Assembly: GCA_903863935.1 (NCBI GenBank)
Contig: CAIPDV010000039.1
Coordinates: 1-44,365, forward strand
Origin: an uncultured Bacteroidota bacterium
Lineage (GTDB): Bacteria > Bacteroidota > Bacteroidia > JABEUT01
Direction of reading: 5' to 3'
Length of the DNA stretch: 44,365 bases
The notes under the pieces were generated by a model. The model searched no databases. It worked only from the letters and a program-made list of their open reading frames with translations, and was not told the DNA's origin. Numbering within the stretch: position 1 is the stretch's first letter; each line of letters starts with the position of its first letter. Positions 7,109 through 13,838 of this stretch are shown piece by piece. The translations under genes and the position numbers were made by a program.

Positions 7109-7453
7109 TTAAGCTACTTTTGAAAGTATGGGACGGGCTTCCCGGTTGGGGTCTTTTTTCATATTCCTATCTATGAGCAGTTTTATATCGCTCTTTAAAT
7201 AGAATATTTTTTTACCCACTTTGGCAAATGGGAGTTCACCGCTGGTTCTTAAATTCCAGAACCATGTGGCTTTTCGCCCTAATTGCCTTTTGGCTTCTTC
7301 CTCGCTGACATAATCGCCTATGCAATCCTCAGTATTTGCATGGTGACCGTTTTCCAGCAAGGATAGAATCCTGTCCTGTTTTTGTGAAATGGCTTGCAGC
7401 CATTCTTTGGGGATGATAATAAAACCATCCTCCCTTTTTTCATTTGCATCCAT
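7109..7453 (-). CDS. excisionase-like helix-turn-helix protein
   Basis: The 114-aa protein has a C-terminal winged-helix/MerR-like HTH of the excisionase type (about 50-100). The pattern is YVSEEEAKRQLGRKATWFWNLR, then LPFAKVGKKIFYLKSDIKLLI, that is, a recognition helix followed by a G(K/R)(K/R)I.Y...DI wing. Such proteins are common next to integrases in Bacteroidota mobile elements, where they control excision or transfer genes. It is encoded on the same strand as the integrase, with the unknown gene at 7562-8353 in between. The start MDANEKREDGF is the first in-frame ATG. Domain assignment is good; excisionase activity is inferred. Confidence 0.75.
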   Translation of the reverse strand: MDANEKREDGFIIIPKEWLQAISQKQDRILSLLENGHHANTEDCIGDYVSEEEAKRQLGRKATWFWNLRTSGELPFAKVGKKIFYLKSDIKLLIDRNMKKDPNREARPILSKVA

Positions 7454-7561
7454 AATAATTCATTTTGGGCGCAAATAAAAAGCATCATAAATAAACGGGT
7501 GAGCGTATTTTCCAACTATGTTTACGGTAGCGTAAATCACTCCTTCAATTTACGCCAGCCC

Positions 7562-8353
7562 CTACATCTTTTTTGCAAGGTGGTGGCTTCTTAGAATATT
7601 ATATACCGCATCTCTTAAATACTTGCGGTAAGGCTGTATTCTGTCCGTTTCATCCGATAATTCCAACGTATCCAATAATCCCATGCGGGAGGCAATATAA
7701 CCTGTAATGGTGGTTGATACATGGACAGTAAGGTTGGGGTAGTGGGAAGTCAGGCATTTATAGAGGTCAATAATTACCTCATCCCTAACCCCCGTTTGCT
7801 CTCTCTTTCCTTTTGGAAGCCTTAAAAAACGCTTGAACTCGGTAACGACTTCCTGATATTGCTCAATATCATACTTGGTAGTGTGCGGGTCAAAATATTC
7901 TTGCCCAGGATTCCTCAAAAATTCAATCAACATAGTCATTTGAATGACATACAAAGCTATATATACTTGTACTTCCATGCTATCGGCCTTGCCTGTCCAT
8001 TGCCGGCTCAATTCCAGTAGATAAAATCGGTTCTCAATATCCTTGCCAAATGCAGAGGCTTTAAATTCTTCAATACTCTCTTTGCTCACCTCTAAATAAC
8101 CTGCCGAATCCCGCTTGGAATTATATAGGAAGGCATGAATTTGCAACATGCATTTTTCGTAGTGCTTTTTCTTTTCTTCGCTTAACTGGAGCTTTAGCAA
8201 GAGAGCTTTATGGTCTAAGTGTATGGCTTCCGCCATTTTTATCAGTGCTTCTATATCTCCCACCGGGTTTGCCTTATGAAGGGCTAATGAAATGTAAAAC
8301 TCCGGCAGTTTGTCCGTTTCTATATCAAGAGAAATGGTTGTAATCTTGCTCAT
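7562..8353 (-). CDS. unknown protein of the mobile element, mainly alpha-helical
   Basis: I do not recognise a family in this 263-aa protein. It appears almost wholly helical, with amphipathic stretches (for example KALLLKLQLSEEKKKHYEKC and VYIALYVIQMTMLIEFL), no signal peptide, and a basic C-terminus ending RSHHLAKKM. No catalytic motif is evident. It lies between the integrase and the HTH gene on the same strand. A -7 box at 8361-8368 sits seven bases before the ATG, which predicts a leaderless message and confirms the start at 8353. Position suggests a role in transfer, regulation or maintenance of the element. RteC was considered, but its typical motifs are not seen. Confidence 0.65.
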   Translation of the reverse strand: MSKITTISLDIETDKLPEFYISLALHKANPVGDIEALIKMAEAIHLDHKALLLKLQLSEEKKKHYEKCMLQIHAFLYNSKRDSAGYLEVSKESIEEFKASAFGKDIENRFYLLELSRQWTGKADSMEVQVYIALYVIQMTMLIEFLRNPGQEYFDPHTTKYDIEQYQEVVTEFKRFLRLPKGKREQTGVRDEVIIDLYKCLTSHYPNLTVHVSTTITGYIASRMGLLDTLELSDETDRIQPYRKYLRDAVYNILRSHHLAKKM

Positions 8354-8360
8354 AGCAGGG

Positions 8361-8368
8361 CAAAGATA
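8361..8368 (-). promoter_or_regulatory. -7 box, leaderless promoter of the unknown element gene
   Basis: TATCTTTG on the minus strand ends seven bases before the ATG at 8353, so transcription should start at or next to the start codon. Confidence 0.5.
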
Positions 8369-8400
8369 CTATGAGCAGGGGAATAATGAAACTATCTTTA

Positions 8401-9651
8401 TCAGGCGGCATTTCCTTTAATAGAAATCTTATCCTCTATTTTCTCTGCCATCTTCTGCATATAGCTGTTGGTGATTTTGGCGTATATCTGAGTGGTCTTA
8501 ATATTCGTATGCCCAAGCCATTTGCTGACTACTTCCATAGGAATCTCATTACTTAACAGGATAGTAGTGGCGCAGGTGTGCCTCGCTACGTGGTGTGTAA
8601 GGTTTTTCTTAGTGCCTGTGAGGTCTGCAATCACTTTCAGGTAAGCATTCAGCTTTTGATTGGTAATTCTTGGCAATACCCTGTGTTGAGCCTTTCTTTC
8701 ATCTGAATCCTCATATTTATGGATTATATCTACAGCAGGTTTGAATATAGGAATTGATAAGGGTTCGCTGGTCTTTTCCTGTGCTATGGTCAGGGAATAG
8801 TTTCCGTTCTTATCTTGCGCTATTTTGTCAATGGTGAGTTGCTGTGCATCTTCAAACCGAAGCCCGGTATAAACCGAGAAAATAAATATATCCCGTACCC
8901 TTTTTAAACTCTCGTTTTCACCCAAAGGGTGGTTAATTATTACCTTTAATTCATCCTCTGTAAGAAAGGTTCTGTTTGAAGGGGTGTTCTTTAATTTAAA
9001 GTCTATGTAAGGGTTTTTAATGATATGCCCTTCTCTTATTGCACGGATAAGTATCGTCCTTACCCTGCTATGGTGCTTGTTGGCTGTATTTCTCCCCATC
9101 TTTTTTGTATCGTGATTTACCAGTTGGTTTAACAGGTACAAATCCAAATCGCTTAAAAATTTGTAATCAATATGGGCAAGTAAAATATCTTTTAGCTTTC
9201 TCTCCAGTAAAAAACCGATAAGGTGGGTTTTAGTTTCCTTGTACCTTGTAACAGTAACCTTTTCCACTTCCCCAGCTTTTTCTAGGCGTTCCATGTGCCT
9301 GTCGTAAGATTCAAGCAGGTAAGCATCCACTTTATCTTTTCCTGTCAGAAAGGTTTTAATAGCGTGGGCTGTAACGGGCTTATTTGCCTTTTCCAAGCTA
9401 TTGGCAATGTCATGGACTTGCTGCTCGGTGGAGGAGAGGTCTTCGTTTATTTGCCGGTTTTTCTTGGTGCGTTGCAGGGATTCATCCCACTCTTTAGGCT
9501 GTAAAAAGTAATTGGTTGCTATCTCTGCCTTTTTGCGGTCAACGGTAATGCGGAGGTAAATAGGGTACTTTTTGGCTTTTTCCTTCTCTTCTGGCGTACC
9601 CTTTGCCTTGTATTCATTGAGGTAGTAGCGAATTGTTAATGAGTTCAACAT
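8401..9651 (-). CDS. tyrosine recombinase/integrase with Arm DNA-binding domain
   Basis: The 416-aa integrase has the three-part layout usual in Bacteroidota. An N-terminal Arm-type domain (about 1-70, with YPIYLRITVDRKKAEI and LQPKEWD) is followed by a SAM-like core-binding domain (about 105-215) and the catalytic domain (about 230-400). The catalytic residues are visible: R in YTGLRFEDAQQL, H354-x-x-R357, H381 in WLGHT, and the nucleophile Y390 in TTQIYAKI. It cuts and rejoins DNA at att sites and should integrate or excise the element. It is the gene nearest to the 3' end of tRNA-Ser(CGA), a classic integration target. Its promoter (TATCTTTG, 9698 to 9691) is embedded in three GGTGAAAC repeats at 9653-9723, which suggests autoregulation. 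All motifs are intact, so the enzyme is probably active. Confidence 0.93.
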   Translation of the reverse strand: MLNSLTIRYYLNEYKAKGTPEEKEKAKKYPIYLRITVDRKKAEIATNYFLQPKEWDESLQRTKKNRQINEDLSSTEQQVHDIANSLEKANKPVTAHAIKTFLTGKDKVDAYLLESYDRHMERLEKAGEVEKVTVTRYKETKTHLIGFLLERKLKDILLAHIDYKFLSDLDLYLLNQLVNHDTKKMGRNTANKHHSRVRTILIRAIREGHIIKNPYIDFKLKNTPSNRTFLTEDELKVIINHPLGENESLKRVRDIFIFSVYTGLRFEDAQQLTIDKIAQDKNGNYSLTIAQEKTSEPLSIPIFKPAVDIIHKYEDSDERKAQHRVLPRITNQKLNAYLKVIADLTGTKKNLTHHVARHTCATTILLSNEIPMEVVSKWLGHTNIKTTQIYAKITNSYMQKMAEKIEDKISIKGNAA

Positions 9652-9652
9652 A

Positions 9653-9723
9653 GGTGAAACAATTTAGGTTATGGTGATACCTTGGTGAAACAAAGATAGT
9701 AATATTATGTGATATGGTGAAAC
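9653..9723. promoter_or_regulatory. integrase promoter with three phased GGTGAAAC repeats
   Basis: GGTGAAAC occurs at 9653-9660, 9684-9691 and 9716-9723, spaced 31 and 32 bp, about three helical turns. The -7 box TATCTTTG on the minus strand (9698 to 9691) abuts the middle copy. The outer copies fall near -33 and in the 5' leader. The repeats could be arm-type integrase sites or operators for the element regulator; the sequence alone does not decide. Confidence 0.55.
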
Positions 9724-9742
9724 ATTTTGTAAAAGACGCTTC

Positions 9743-9769
9743 GCAAAGCCTCAATTAATAAGGCTTTGC
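9743..9769 (-). terminator. hairpin downstream of tRNA-Ser, probable terminator
   Basis: GCAAAGCCT pairs perfectly with AGGCTTTGC across a 9-base loop. It lies 21 bp past the tRNA 3' end on the tRNA strand, with a weak T tract (TCTTTT) about eight bases further on. It may terminate the tRNA transcript and would lie inside the element if integration is at the tRNA end. Confidence 0.45.
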
Positions 9770-9789
9770 TGCATCATGTTTCAATGTTG

Positions 9790-9876
9790 CGGAGAGAGAG
9801 GGATTCGAACCCTCGGTACCCGTGAAGGTACAGCAGTTTTCGAGACTGTCGCATTCGACCACTCTGCCATCTCTCC
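9790..9876 (-). tRNA. tRNA-Ser (anticodon CGA)
   Basis: The 87-nt cloverleaf is read on the minus strand. The acceptor is GGAGAGA/TCTCTCC with discriminator G. The anticodon loop CTCGAAA gives anticodon CGA (codon UCG), the variable arm is long as expected for a class II tRNA, and the T loop is GGTTCGAATCC. CCA is not encoded. The integrase gene lies 139 bp from its 3' end, so this tRNA is the likely attachment site of the element to the left. Confidence 0.95.
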
Positions 9877-9943
9877 GTTCAATCGGGCTGCAAAAGTAGA
9901 ATTTCAAACCGTATAGCAAGAGACAGACCCTATAAATTTTGTC

Positions 9944-9951
9944 TATTTTTG
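9944..9951 (+). promoter_or_regulatory. -7 box, leaderless promoter of uvrC
   Basis: TATTTTTG fits TAnnTTTG and ends six bases before the ATG at 9958. This argues for a leaderless message and against the TTG at 9949, which overlaps the box. Confidence 0.5.
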
Positions 9952-9957
9952 TATATA

Positions 9958-11775
9958 ATGGAAATCAAAGAAAGCCTCAGGGCTGCTTATAACTCACTCC
10001 CTGATTCTCCCGGTGTTTATCAATATTACGATAAAGACGGAGAAATTCTATATGTTGGTAAGGCTAAAAACCTGAAGAAGAGGGTAAGTTCTTATTTCCA
10101 AAAGAACCACGAGTATGGCAAGATTCACATGCTGGTTAAAAGGATTGAGAAGATTAATTTCATAGTTGTACAAACGGAATGGGATGCACTGTTGCTGGAG
10201 AATAGCCTAATTAAAAAGCACCAACCGCATTATAATGTAATGCTGAAAGATGATAAAACCTATCCATGGATATGCATTAAAAAGGAACCTTATCCAAGAA
10301 TATTCTCAACTCGTAAAGTTATCAAAGATGGCTCCGAATATTTCGGGCCTTATGCCTCCGGCCGAATGATGCATGCCATGCTGGAGTTTGTGAGCAAGCT
10401 TTATCCGCTGCGTAATTGCAACCTGAATCTCACCGAAGAAAACATTCAAAAGAAAAAATTTAAAAAGTGTCTGGAATATCATTTGGGGAATTGCAAAGGG
10501 CCATGTGAAGCTTTACAAACCAAGGCGGATTATGATGAATCAATAGCACAAATAAGACTGATTATAAAAGGAAATATTCAAGGGGCAATACGTTACCTGA
10601 AAGGCGAGATTGAGGCACACGCTTCAAAACTTGAATTTGAAAAAGCCCATGAATTGAAGGAAAAGCTAGATATGATGGAACGCTACCAGAGCAAATCGAT
10701 GGTAGTAAGCCCAACTATTGATAATGTGGATGTGTTTAGTATTATTATAGACGAAAAGTGTGGTTATGTAAACTACCTGAAAGTGATGAATGGAGCCATA
10801 GTTCAATCGCACACAATTGAGTTAAGCAAGAAGTTAGATGAAACTCCTGAAGATTTGCTTTTATTAGGTATTGCTGAGTTAAGGCAGCGGTTTGAAAGCC
10901 AGTCTCCGGAAATAATTATTCCATTTGATACCGAAGCAGAAGTTCCTAATGCTAAGTTCTTTGTTCCGCAAATTGGGGATAAAAAAAGGCTGTTGGAATT
11001 ATCTGAAAACAATCTGCGTTATTACATTAAGGAAAAGGAAATGCAGGAAAGCCTGAAATCTCCTAAAACCAAAACAGAAGCCCTGATGGAGCAAATGAAA
11101 AAGGATTTGCGAATGAAGGAAGCTCCAACCCATATTGAATGTTTTGATAACTCAAACATTCAGGGGGCATATCCTGTGGCAGCAATGACGGTTTTTAAAG
11201 ATGGAAAACCAAGTAAGCGGGATTACCGACATTTTAATATCCGCACGGTAGAAGGACCCGACGATTTTGCTTCAATGGAGGAGGTAATATATCGTCGCTA
11301 TAAACATGTTTTGGAACATAATGAATCGATGCCTCAGCTTATTGTTATTGATGGAGGCAAAGGTCAATTAAGCTCCGCAATGGAAAGCCTTGCGAAATTG
11401 GGATTAACCGATAAAGTCGCTGTAATTGGTATAGCTAAAAGATTGGAAGAGATCTTTTTTCCGGATGACCCAATACCAATCTACCTTGATAAACGTTCGC
11501 AAACATTGAAAATCATTCAACAAATAAGAGATGAAGCTCACCGTTTCGGAATAACGCATCACCGTAAACGGCGGAGTAAAGGTGCGCTAAAATCTGCACT
11601 AACAGAAATAAAAGGGGTAGGAGAGAAGACCACTGAAAAACTAATAAGTAAGTTTGGTTCTACTGAAAGAATAAAAAATGCATCGTTGGAAGAAATAACT
11701 AAAGTGGTCGGAGCAAAAAATGCCCAACTTGTTAAAAATTTTCTAACTAAAAGCGAGGAACAGCCTATTTCTTAG
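9958..11775 (+). CDS. uvrC: excinuclease ABC subunit C
   Basis: UvrC is the dual-incision nuclease of nucleotide excision repair, recruited by UvrB-DNA. The 605-aa protein is of normal family length. It has an N-terminal GIY-YIG nuclease (about 12-95, PGVYQYYD, ILYVGKAKNLKKRVSSYF), a UVR UvrB-binding motif (about 200-235), a central RNase-H-like nuclease (IECFDNSNIQG, IVIDGGKGQLSSA), and C-terminal helix-hairpin-helix motifs (LTEIKGVGEKTTEKLISKFGS). The frame opens at a TTG at 9949, but the ATG at 9958 fits the family start (MEIKESLRAAYN) and the promoter position. The 3' end overlaps the convergent zinc-ribbon gene by 11 bp. It is a core chromosomal gene and marks the right side of the tRNA-Ser insertion locus. 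Confidence 0.97.
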   Translation: MEIKESLRAAYNSLPDSPGVYQYYDKDGEILYVGKAKNLKKRVSSYFQKNHEYGKIHMLVKRIEKINFIVVQTEWDALLLENSLIKKHQPHYNVMLKDDKTYPWICIKKEPYPRIFSTRKVIKDGSEYFGPYASGRMMHAMLEFVSKLYPLRNCNLNLTEENIQKKKFKKCLEYHLGNCKGPCEALQTKADYDESIAQIRLIIKGNIQGAIRYLKGEIEAHASKLEFEKAHELKEKLDMMERYQSKSMVVSPTIDNVDVFSIIIDEKCGYVNYLKVMNGAIVQSHTIELSKKLDETPEDLLLLGIAELRQRFESQSPEIIIPFDTEAEVPNAKFFVPQIGDKKRLLELSENNLRYYIKEKEMQESLKSPKTKTEALMEQMKKDLRMKEAPTHIECFDNSNIQGAYPVAAMTVFKDGKPSKRDYRHFNIRTVEGPDDFASMEEVIYRRYKHVLEHNESMPQLIVIDGGKGQLSSAMESLAKLGLTDKVAVIGIAKRLEEIFFPDDPIPIYLDKRSQTLKIIQQIRDEAHRFGITHHRKRRSKGALKSALTEIKGVGEKTTEKLISKFGSTERIKNASLEEITKVVGAKNAQLVKNFLTKSEEQPIS

Positions 11776-12082
11776 TCCCGGAAGGGGCGGCAGCTTCCAT
11801 TTTCTTCATGTCAACACCGCACATGGTACATTTACCTGCTTTAGCATTGGTCATATAACACTCAGGGCAGTAGTAATCGCCAACCTTAACCAATCCGATT
11901 TTATCTTTTGGGCAATCGCCGGTTTTTAATCCGGTATAGCCACAAATTGGGCAACGGTAACTATCAGCAACTTTTTTAGCCGGGGCTGTAGTTGGGGTAG
12001 ATGCTTTAGCAGTTGGTTTACTTTGTGCAAATACTCCAAGACTAAGGGATGTAAATAATATAGCTGCGATTAATGATTTCAT
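11765..12082 (-). CDS. exported zinc-ribbon/heavy-metal-binding domain protein
   Basis: The 105-aa protein has a signal peptide (MKSLIAAILFTSLSLGVFAQ), a Thr/Ala/Pro/Lys linker, and a C-terminal double CxxC region: CPICGYTG, a CPKDK, then CPEC and CTMC with a GVDM tail. This is the pattern of small rubredoxin-like or heavy-metal-binding domains in Bacteroidota periplasmic proteins, often linked to metal efflux or sensing. Which metal is bound is not evident. It converges on uvrC with an 11-bp overlap of the two reading frames (11765-11775). No efflux genes lie nearby. Confidence 0.8.
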   Translation of the reverse strand: MKSLIAAILFTSLSLGVFAQSKPTAKASTPTTAPAKKVADSYRCPICGYTGLKTGDCPKDKIGLVKVGDYYCPECYMTNAKAGKCTMCGVDMKKMEAAAPSGTKK

Positions 12083-12140
12083 TGTGTTTATTTTAGAATG
12101 CGAAGTTAATAAATTATTCGATTATTGACTGTTATATCCA

Positions 12141-12773
12141 TCACGTAGGTTTCACTTCCAGTATTTTTTTGTTTATTAAAATATCAGCAATTGAAGGATA
12201 CATATTTTTATGAAGTTTGGTAATACCTTTTTTATGCACCCAAACGGCTTTTTCAATACCTTCTTCTTTTTGGGGTTTAGTAGTTTTGCCTCCGGAATAA
12301 TTCATTTCGAACCAGCGGGTAAGCTTAAGGTTTAATTTACCCTGTAAAGAATAAATATGGTAAGTTTCCTGCAATGGTGAAACAATTTTCAACCCCTTTA
12401 TCCCACATTCTTCTTCCACTTCTCTTTTTGCAGCTACCCTAACAGTTTCTTTTTTTTCCAGTTTCCCTTTTGGCAGATCCCATTTTTTATTCCTGTATAT
12501 TAAAAGGTACTCGCCTTTTGCATTTTTAACCAATCCTCCTGCAGCTTTTACAAGATTAAACAGATTAATAAGTTCTTTTAATATTTTTTTCTCATTCCCA
12601 AGTATATAGGCTTTCTTTATTTTGCCATTCTTGCGGAACCTTTTCCATATAGTGTTAATGCTCACTTCCGGATAGGAATAAGTCTTGATTCCTTTTCCTT
12701 TCAGGGGCTCTTTTTTTATATTTCCAAATAGAATTACTCTATCGTTAAAATAAACTTTATACATTTGTACCAT
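12141..12773 (-). CDS. NUDIX hydrolase
   Basis: The 210-aa protein carries a canonical NUDIX box at 103-125 (G, five residues, E, seven residues, REVEEECGI), preceded by WDLPKGKLE. NUDIX enzymes hydrolyse nucleoside diphosphate-linked compounds; the substrate cannot be told here. About 75 N-terminal residues (VYFNDRVILFGN, TIWKRFRKNGKIKKAYILG) form an extra domain typical of a Bacteroidota NUDIX subgroup. The ATG at 12773 overlaps the pyrE ATG on the other strand in a shared CATG. A second in-frame ATG at 12764 lies inside the pyrE -7 box. Divergence from pyrE suggests a shared control region for nucleotide metabolism, by inference. Confidence 0.88.
   Translation of the reverse strand: MVQMYKVYFNDRVILFGNIKKEPLKGKGIKTYSYPEVSINTIWKRFRKNGKIKKAYILGNEKKILKELINLFNLVKAAGGLVKNAKGEYLLIYRNKKWDLPKGKLEKKETVRVAAKREVEEECGIKGLKIVSPLQETYHIYSLQGKLNLKLTRWFEMNYSGGKTTKPQKEEGIEKAVWVHKKGITKLHKNMYPSIADILINKKILEVKPT
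12760..12767 (+). promoter_or_regulatory. -7 box, leaderless promoter of pyrE
   Basis: TACATTTG matches TAnnTTTG and ends four bases before the pyrE ATG at 12772. It lies inside the first codons of the divergent NUDIX gene. Confidence 0.5.
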
Positions 12774-13413
12774 GATTCATAACAGGGATTCAGCCCGCAA
12801 AGTTGCCGATTTTTTACTACAAATCAAAGCAGTAATGCTTCAACCCGATAAACCCTTCACCTGGGCATCGGGCATTAAGTCACCTATATATTGCGATAAC
12901 CGTAAAACTTTATCCAACCCTAAAATACGTACCTATCTGCGCCAGCAGTTTGTTGCAGCAATAACAGAGCAATTCGGTAAGCAGGATGTTATTGCAGGTG
13001 TTGCAACCGGTGGTATTCCACACGGAGTTTTGGTTGCTCAGGATCTGGGGTTGCCATTTGTTTATGTACGTAGCGAAGCTAAAAAGCACGGAGCAGGAAA
13101 CCTTATTGAGGGTGAAATTACTGCCGGTCAGTCTGTTGTTGTTGTAGAAGATCTAATATCAACAGGTGGTAGTACTATTAAGGCTGTTGAAGCTCTTAGA
13201 AAAGAAAAATGTACTGTAAAAGGTGTCGCTTCCATATTCAGTTATAACTTAAAGGTTTCGGAAGAAAATTTTAAAAAAGCAAAACTGACTTGTGTTTCGC
13301 TTTGTGATTTTCCTACTCTTATTGTAAGAGCAGTTGAAAACAACTATATTGTAGAAAAAGACCTGAAAACTCTTGAAGACTGGATGAAGAATCCGGAAGG
13401 CTGGAAGAAGTAA
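12772..13413 (+). CDS. pyrE: orotate phosphoribosyltransferase
   Basis: PyrE makes orotidine 5'-monophosphate from orotate and PRPP in de novo pyrimidine synthesis. The 213-aa length is normal. Visible marks are FTWASGIKSPIYCDNR (orotate-side loop), the flexible KKHGAGN loop, and the PRPP-binding motif VVVVEDLISTGGS at 122-134. The ATG is part of the CATG shared with the NUDIX start, and its -7 box is only four bases upstream. A repeat (13412-13429) abuts the stop codon, marking the edge of the four-helix-bundle cassette. Confidence 0.96.
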   Translation: MIHNRDSARKVADFLLQIKAVMLQPDKPFTWASGIKSPIYCDNRKTLSNPKIRTYLRQQFVAAITEQFGKQDVIAGVATGGIPHGVLVAQDLGLPFVYVRSEAKKHGAGNLIEGEITAGQSVVVVEDLISTGGSTIKAVEALRKEKCTVKGVASIFSYNLKVSEENFKKAKLTCVSLCDFPTLIVRAVENNYIVEKDLKTLEDWMKNPEGWKK

Positions 13414-13429
13414 ATGAAGAATTAAGAAT
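13412..13429. repeat. left inverted repeat of four-helix-bundle cassette
   Basis: AAATGAAGAATTAAGAAT is the inverted copy of 13841-13858, with 17 of 18 bases matching. It starts within the pyrE stop codon. A related ATAATGAAGAAT follows at 13433-13444. Confidence 0.55.
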
Positions 13430-13457
13430 GAATAATGAAGAATATGATACGTATTTT

Positions 13458-13817
13458 TTAGGAATTCGATTTTTTCTTCGAGGTTTTTACGGTAGAAACA
13501 AGTAGTGAAATTAATTCATTGAGGTCAATGTATAAACTCTTGAACATTTTTTCATCCAAATAATCCCCTTCTTTTAATAACCTTAACCAATAATCTGTTT
13601 CATTGGCTTCTTTTAGGGCAATGCTCATTTTAGAAACAAAATCCGCTTTACTCTGACCAAATTTAGCTTCACTTACTAAAGCACCGATGGCGGTACCGCT
13701 TCTAAGAATTTGTTTGCTAAGTATATATTCTTTCTGCTCTTTCCTTAAGTATTTGCATAGTTTTACAATTCTAAGTGCAAAAGCAAAGCTTTTAACCTTT
13801 AGTGCATCCTCTTTCAT
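13458..13817 (-). CDS. four-helix-bundle protein (23S rRNA intervening-sequence family)
   Basis: The 119-aa protein matches the four-helix-bundle family first seen in 23S rRNA intervening sequences: DALKVKSFAFALRIVKLCKYL, ILRSGTAIGALVSEAKFGQSKADFVSKMSIALKEANETDYWLRLL, and a final helix LNELISLLVSTVKTSKKK. Members form pentamers; their role is unproven, and they often occur as solitary cassettes with flanking repeats. Here the gene sits between pyrE and bshA inside 18-bp inverted repeats (13412-13429 and 13841-13858), a unit of 447 bp. The right repeat forms the last codons of bshA. The family call is strong; mobility of the cassette is inference. Confidence 0.9.
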   Translation of the reverse strand: MKEDALKVKSFAFALRIVKLCKYLRKEQKEYILSKQILRSGTAIGALVSEAKFGQSKADFVSKMSIALKEANETDYWLRLLKEGDYLDEKMFKSLYIDLNELISLLVSTVKTSKKKSNS

Positions 13818-13838
13818 TAGTCATTATTTTGAGTGCTA

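Noticed and set aside
1-8400. Second att site matching the tRNA-Ser 3' end
   Set aside because: I looked for a repeat of the tRNA tail (GGGATTCGAACCCTC-like) in the element and saw none, so the other end is presumed outside the window.
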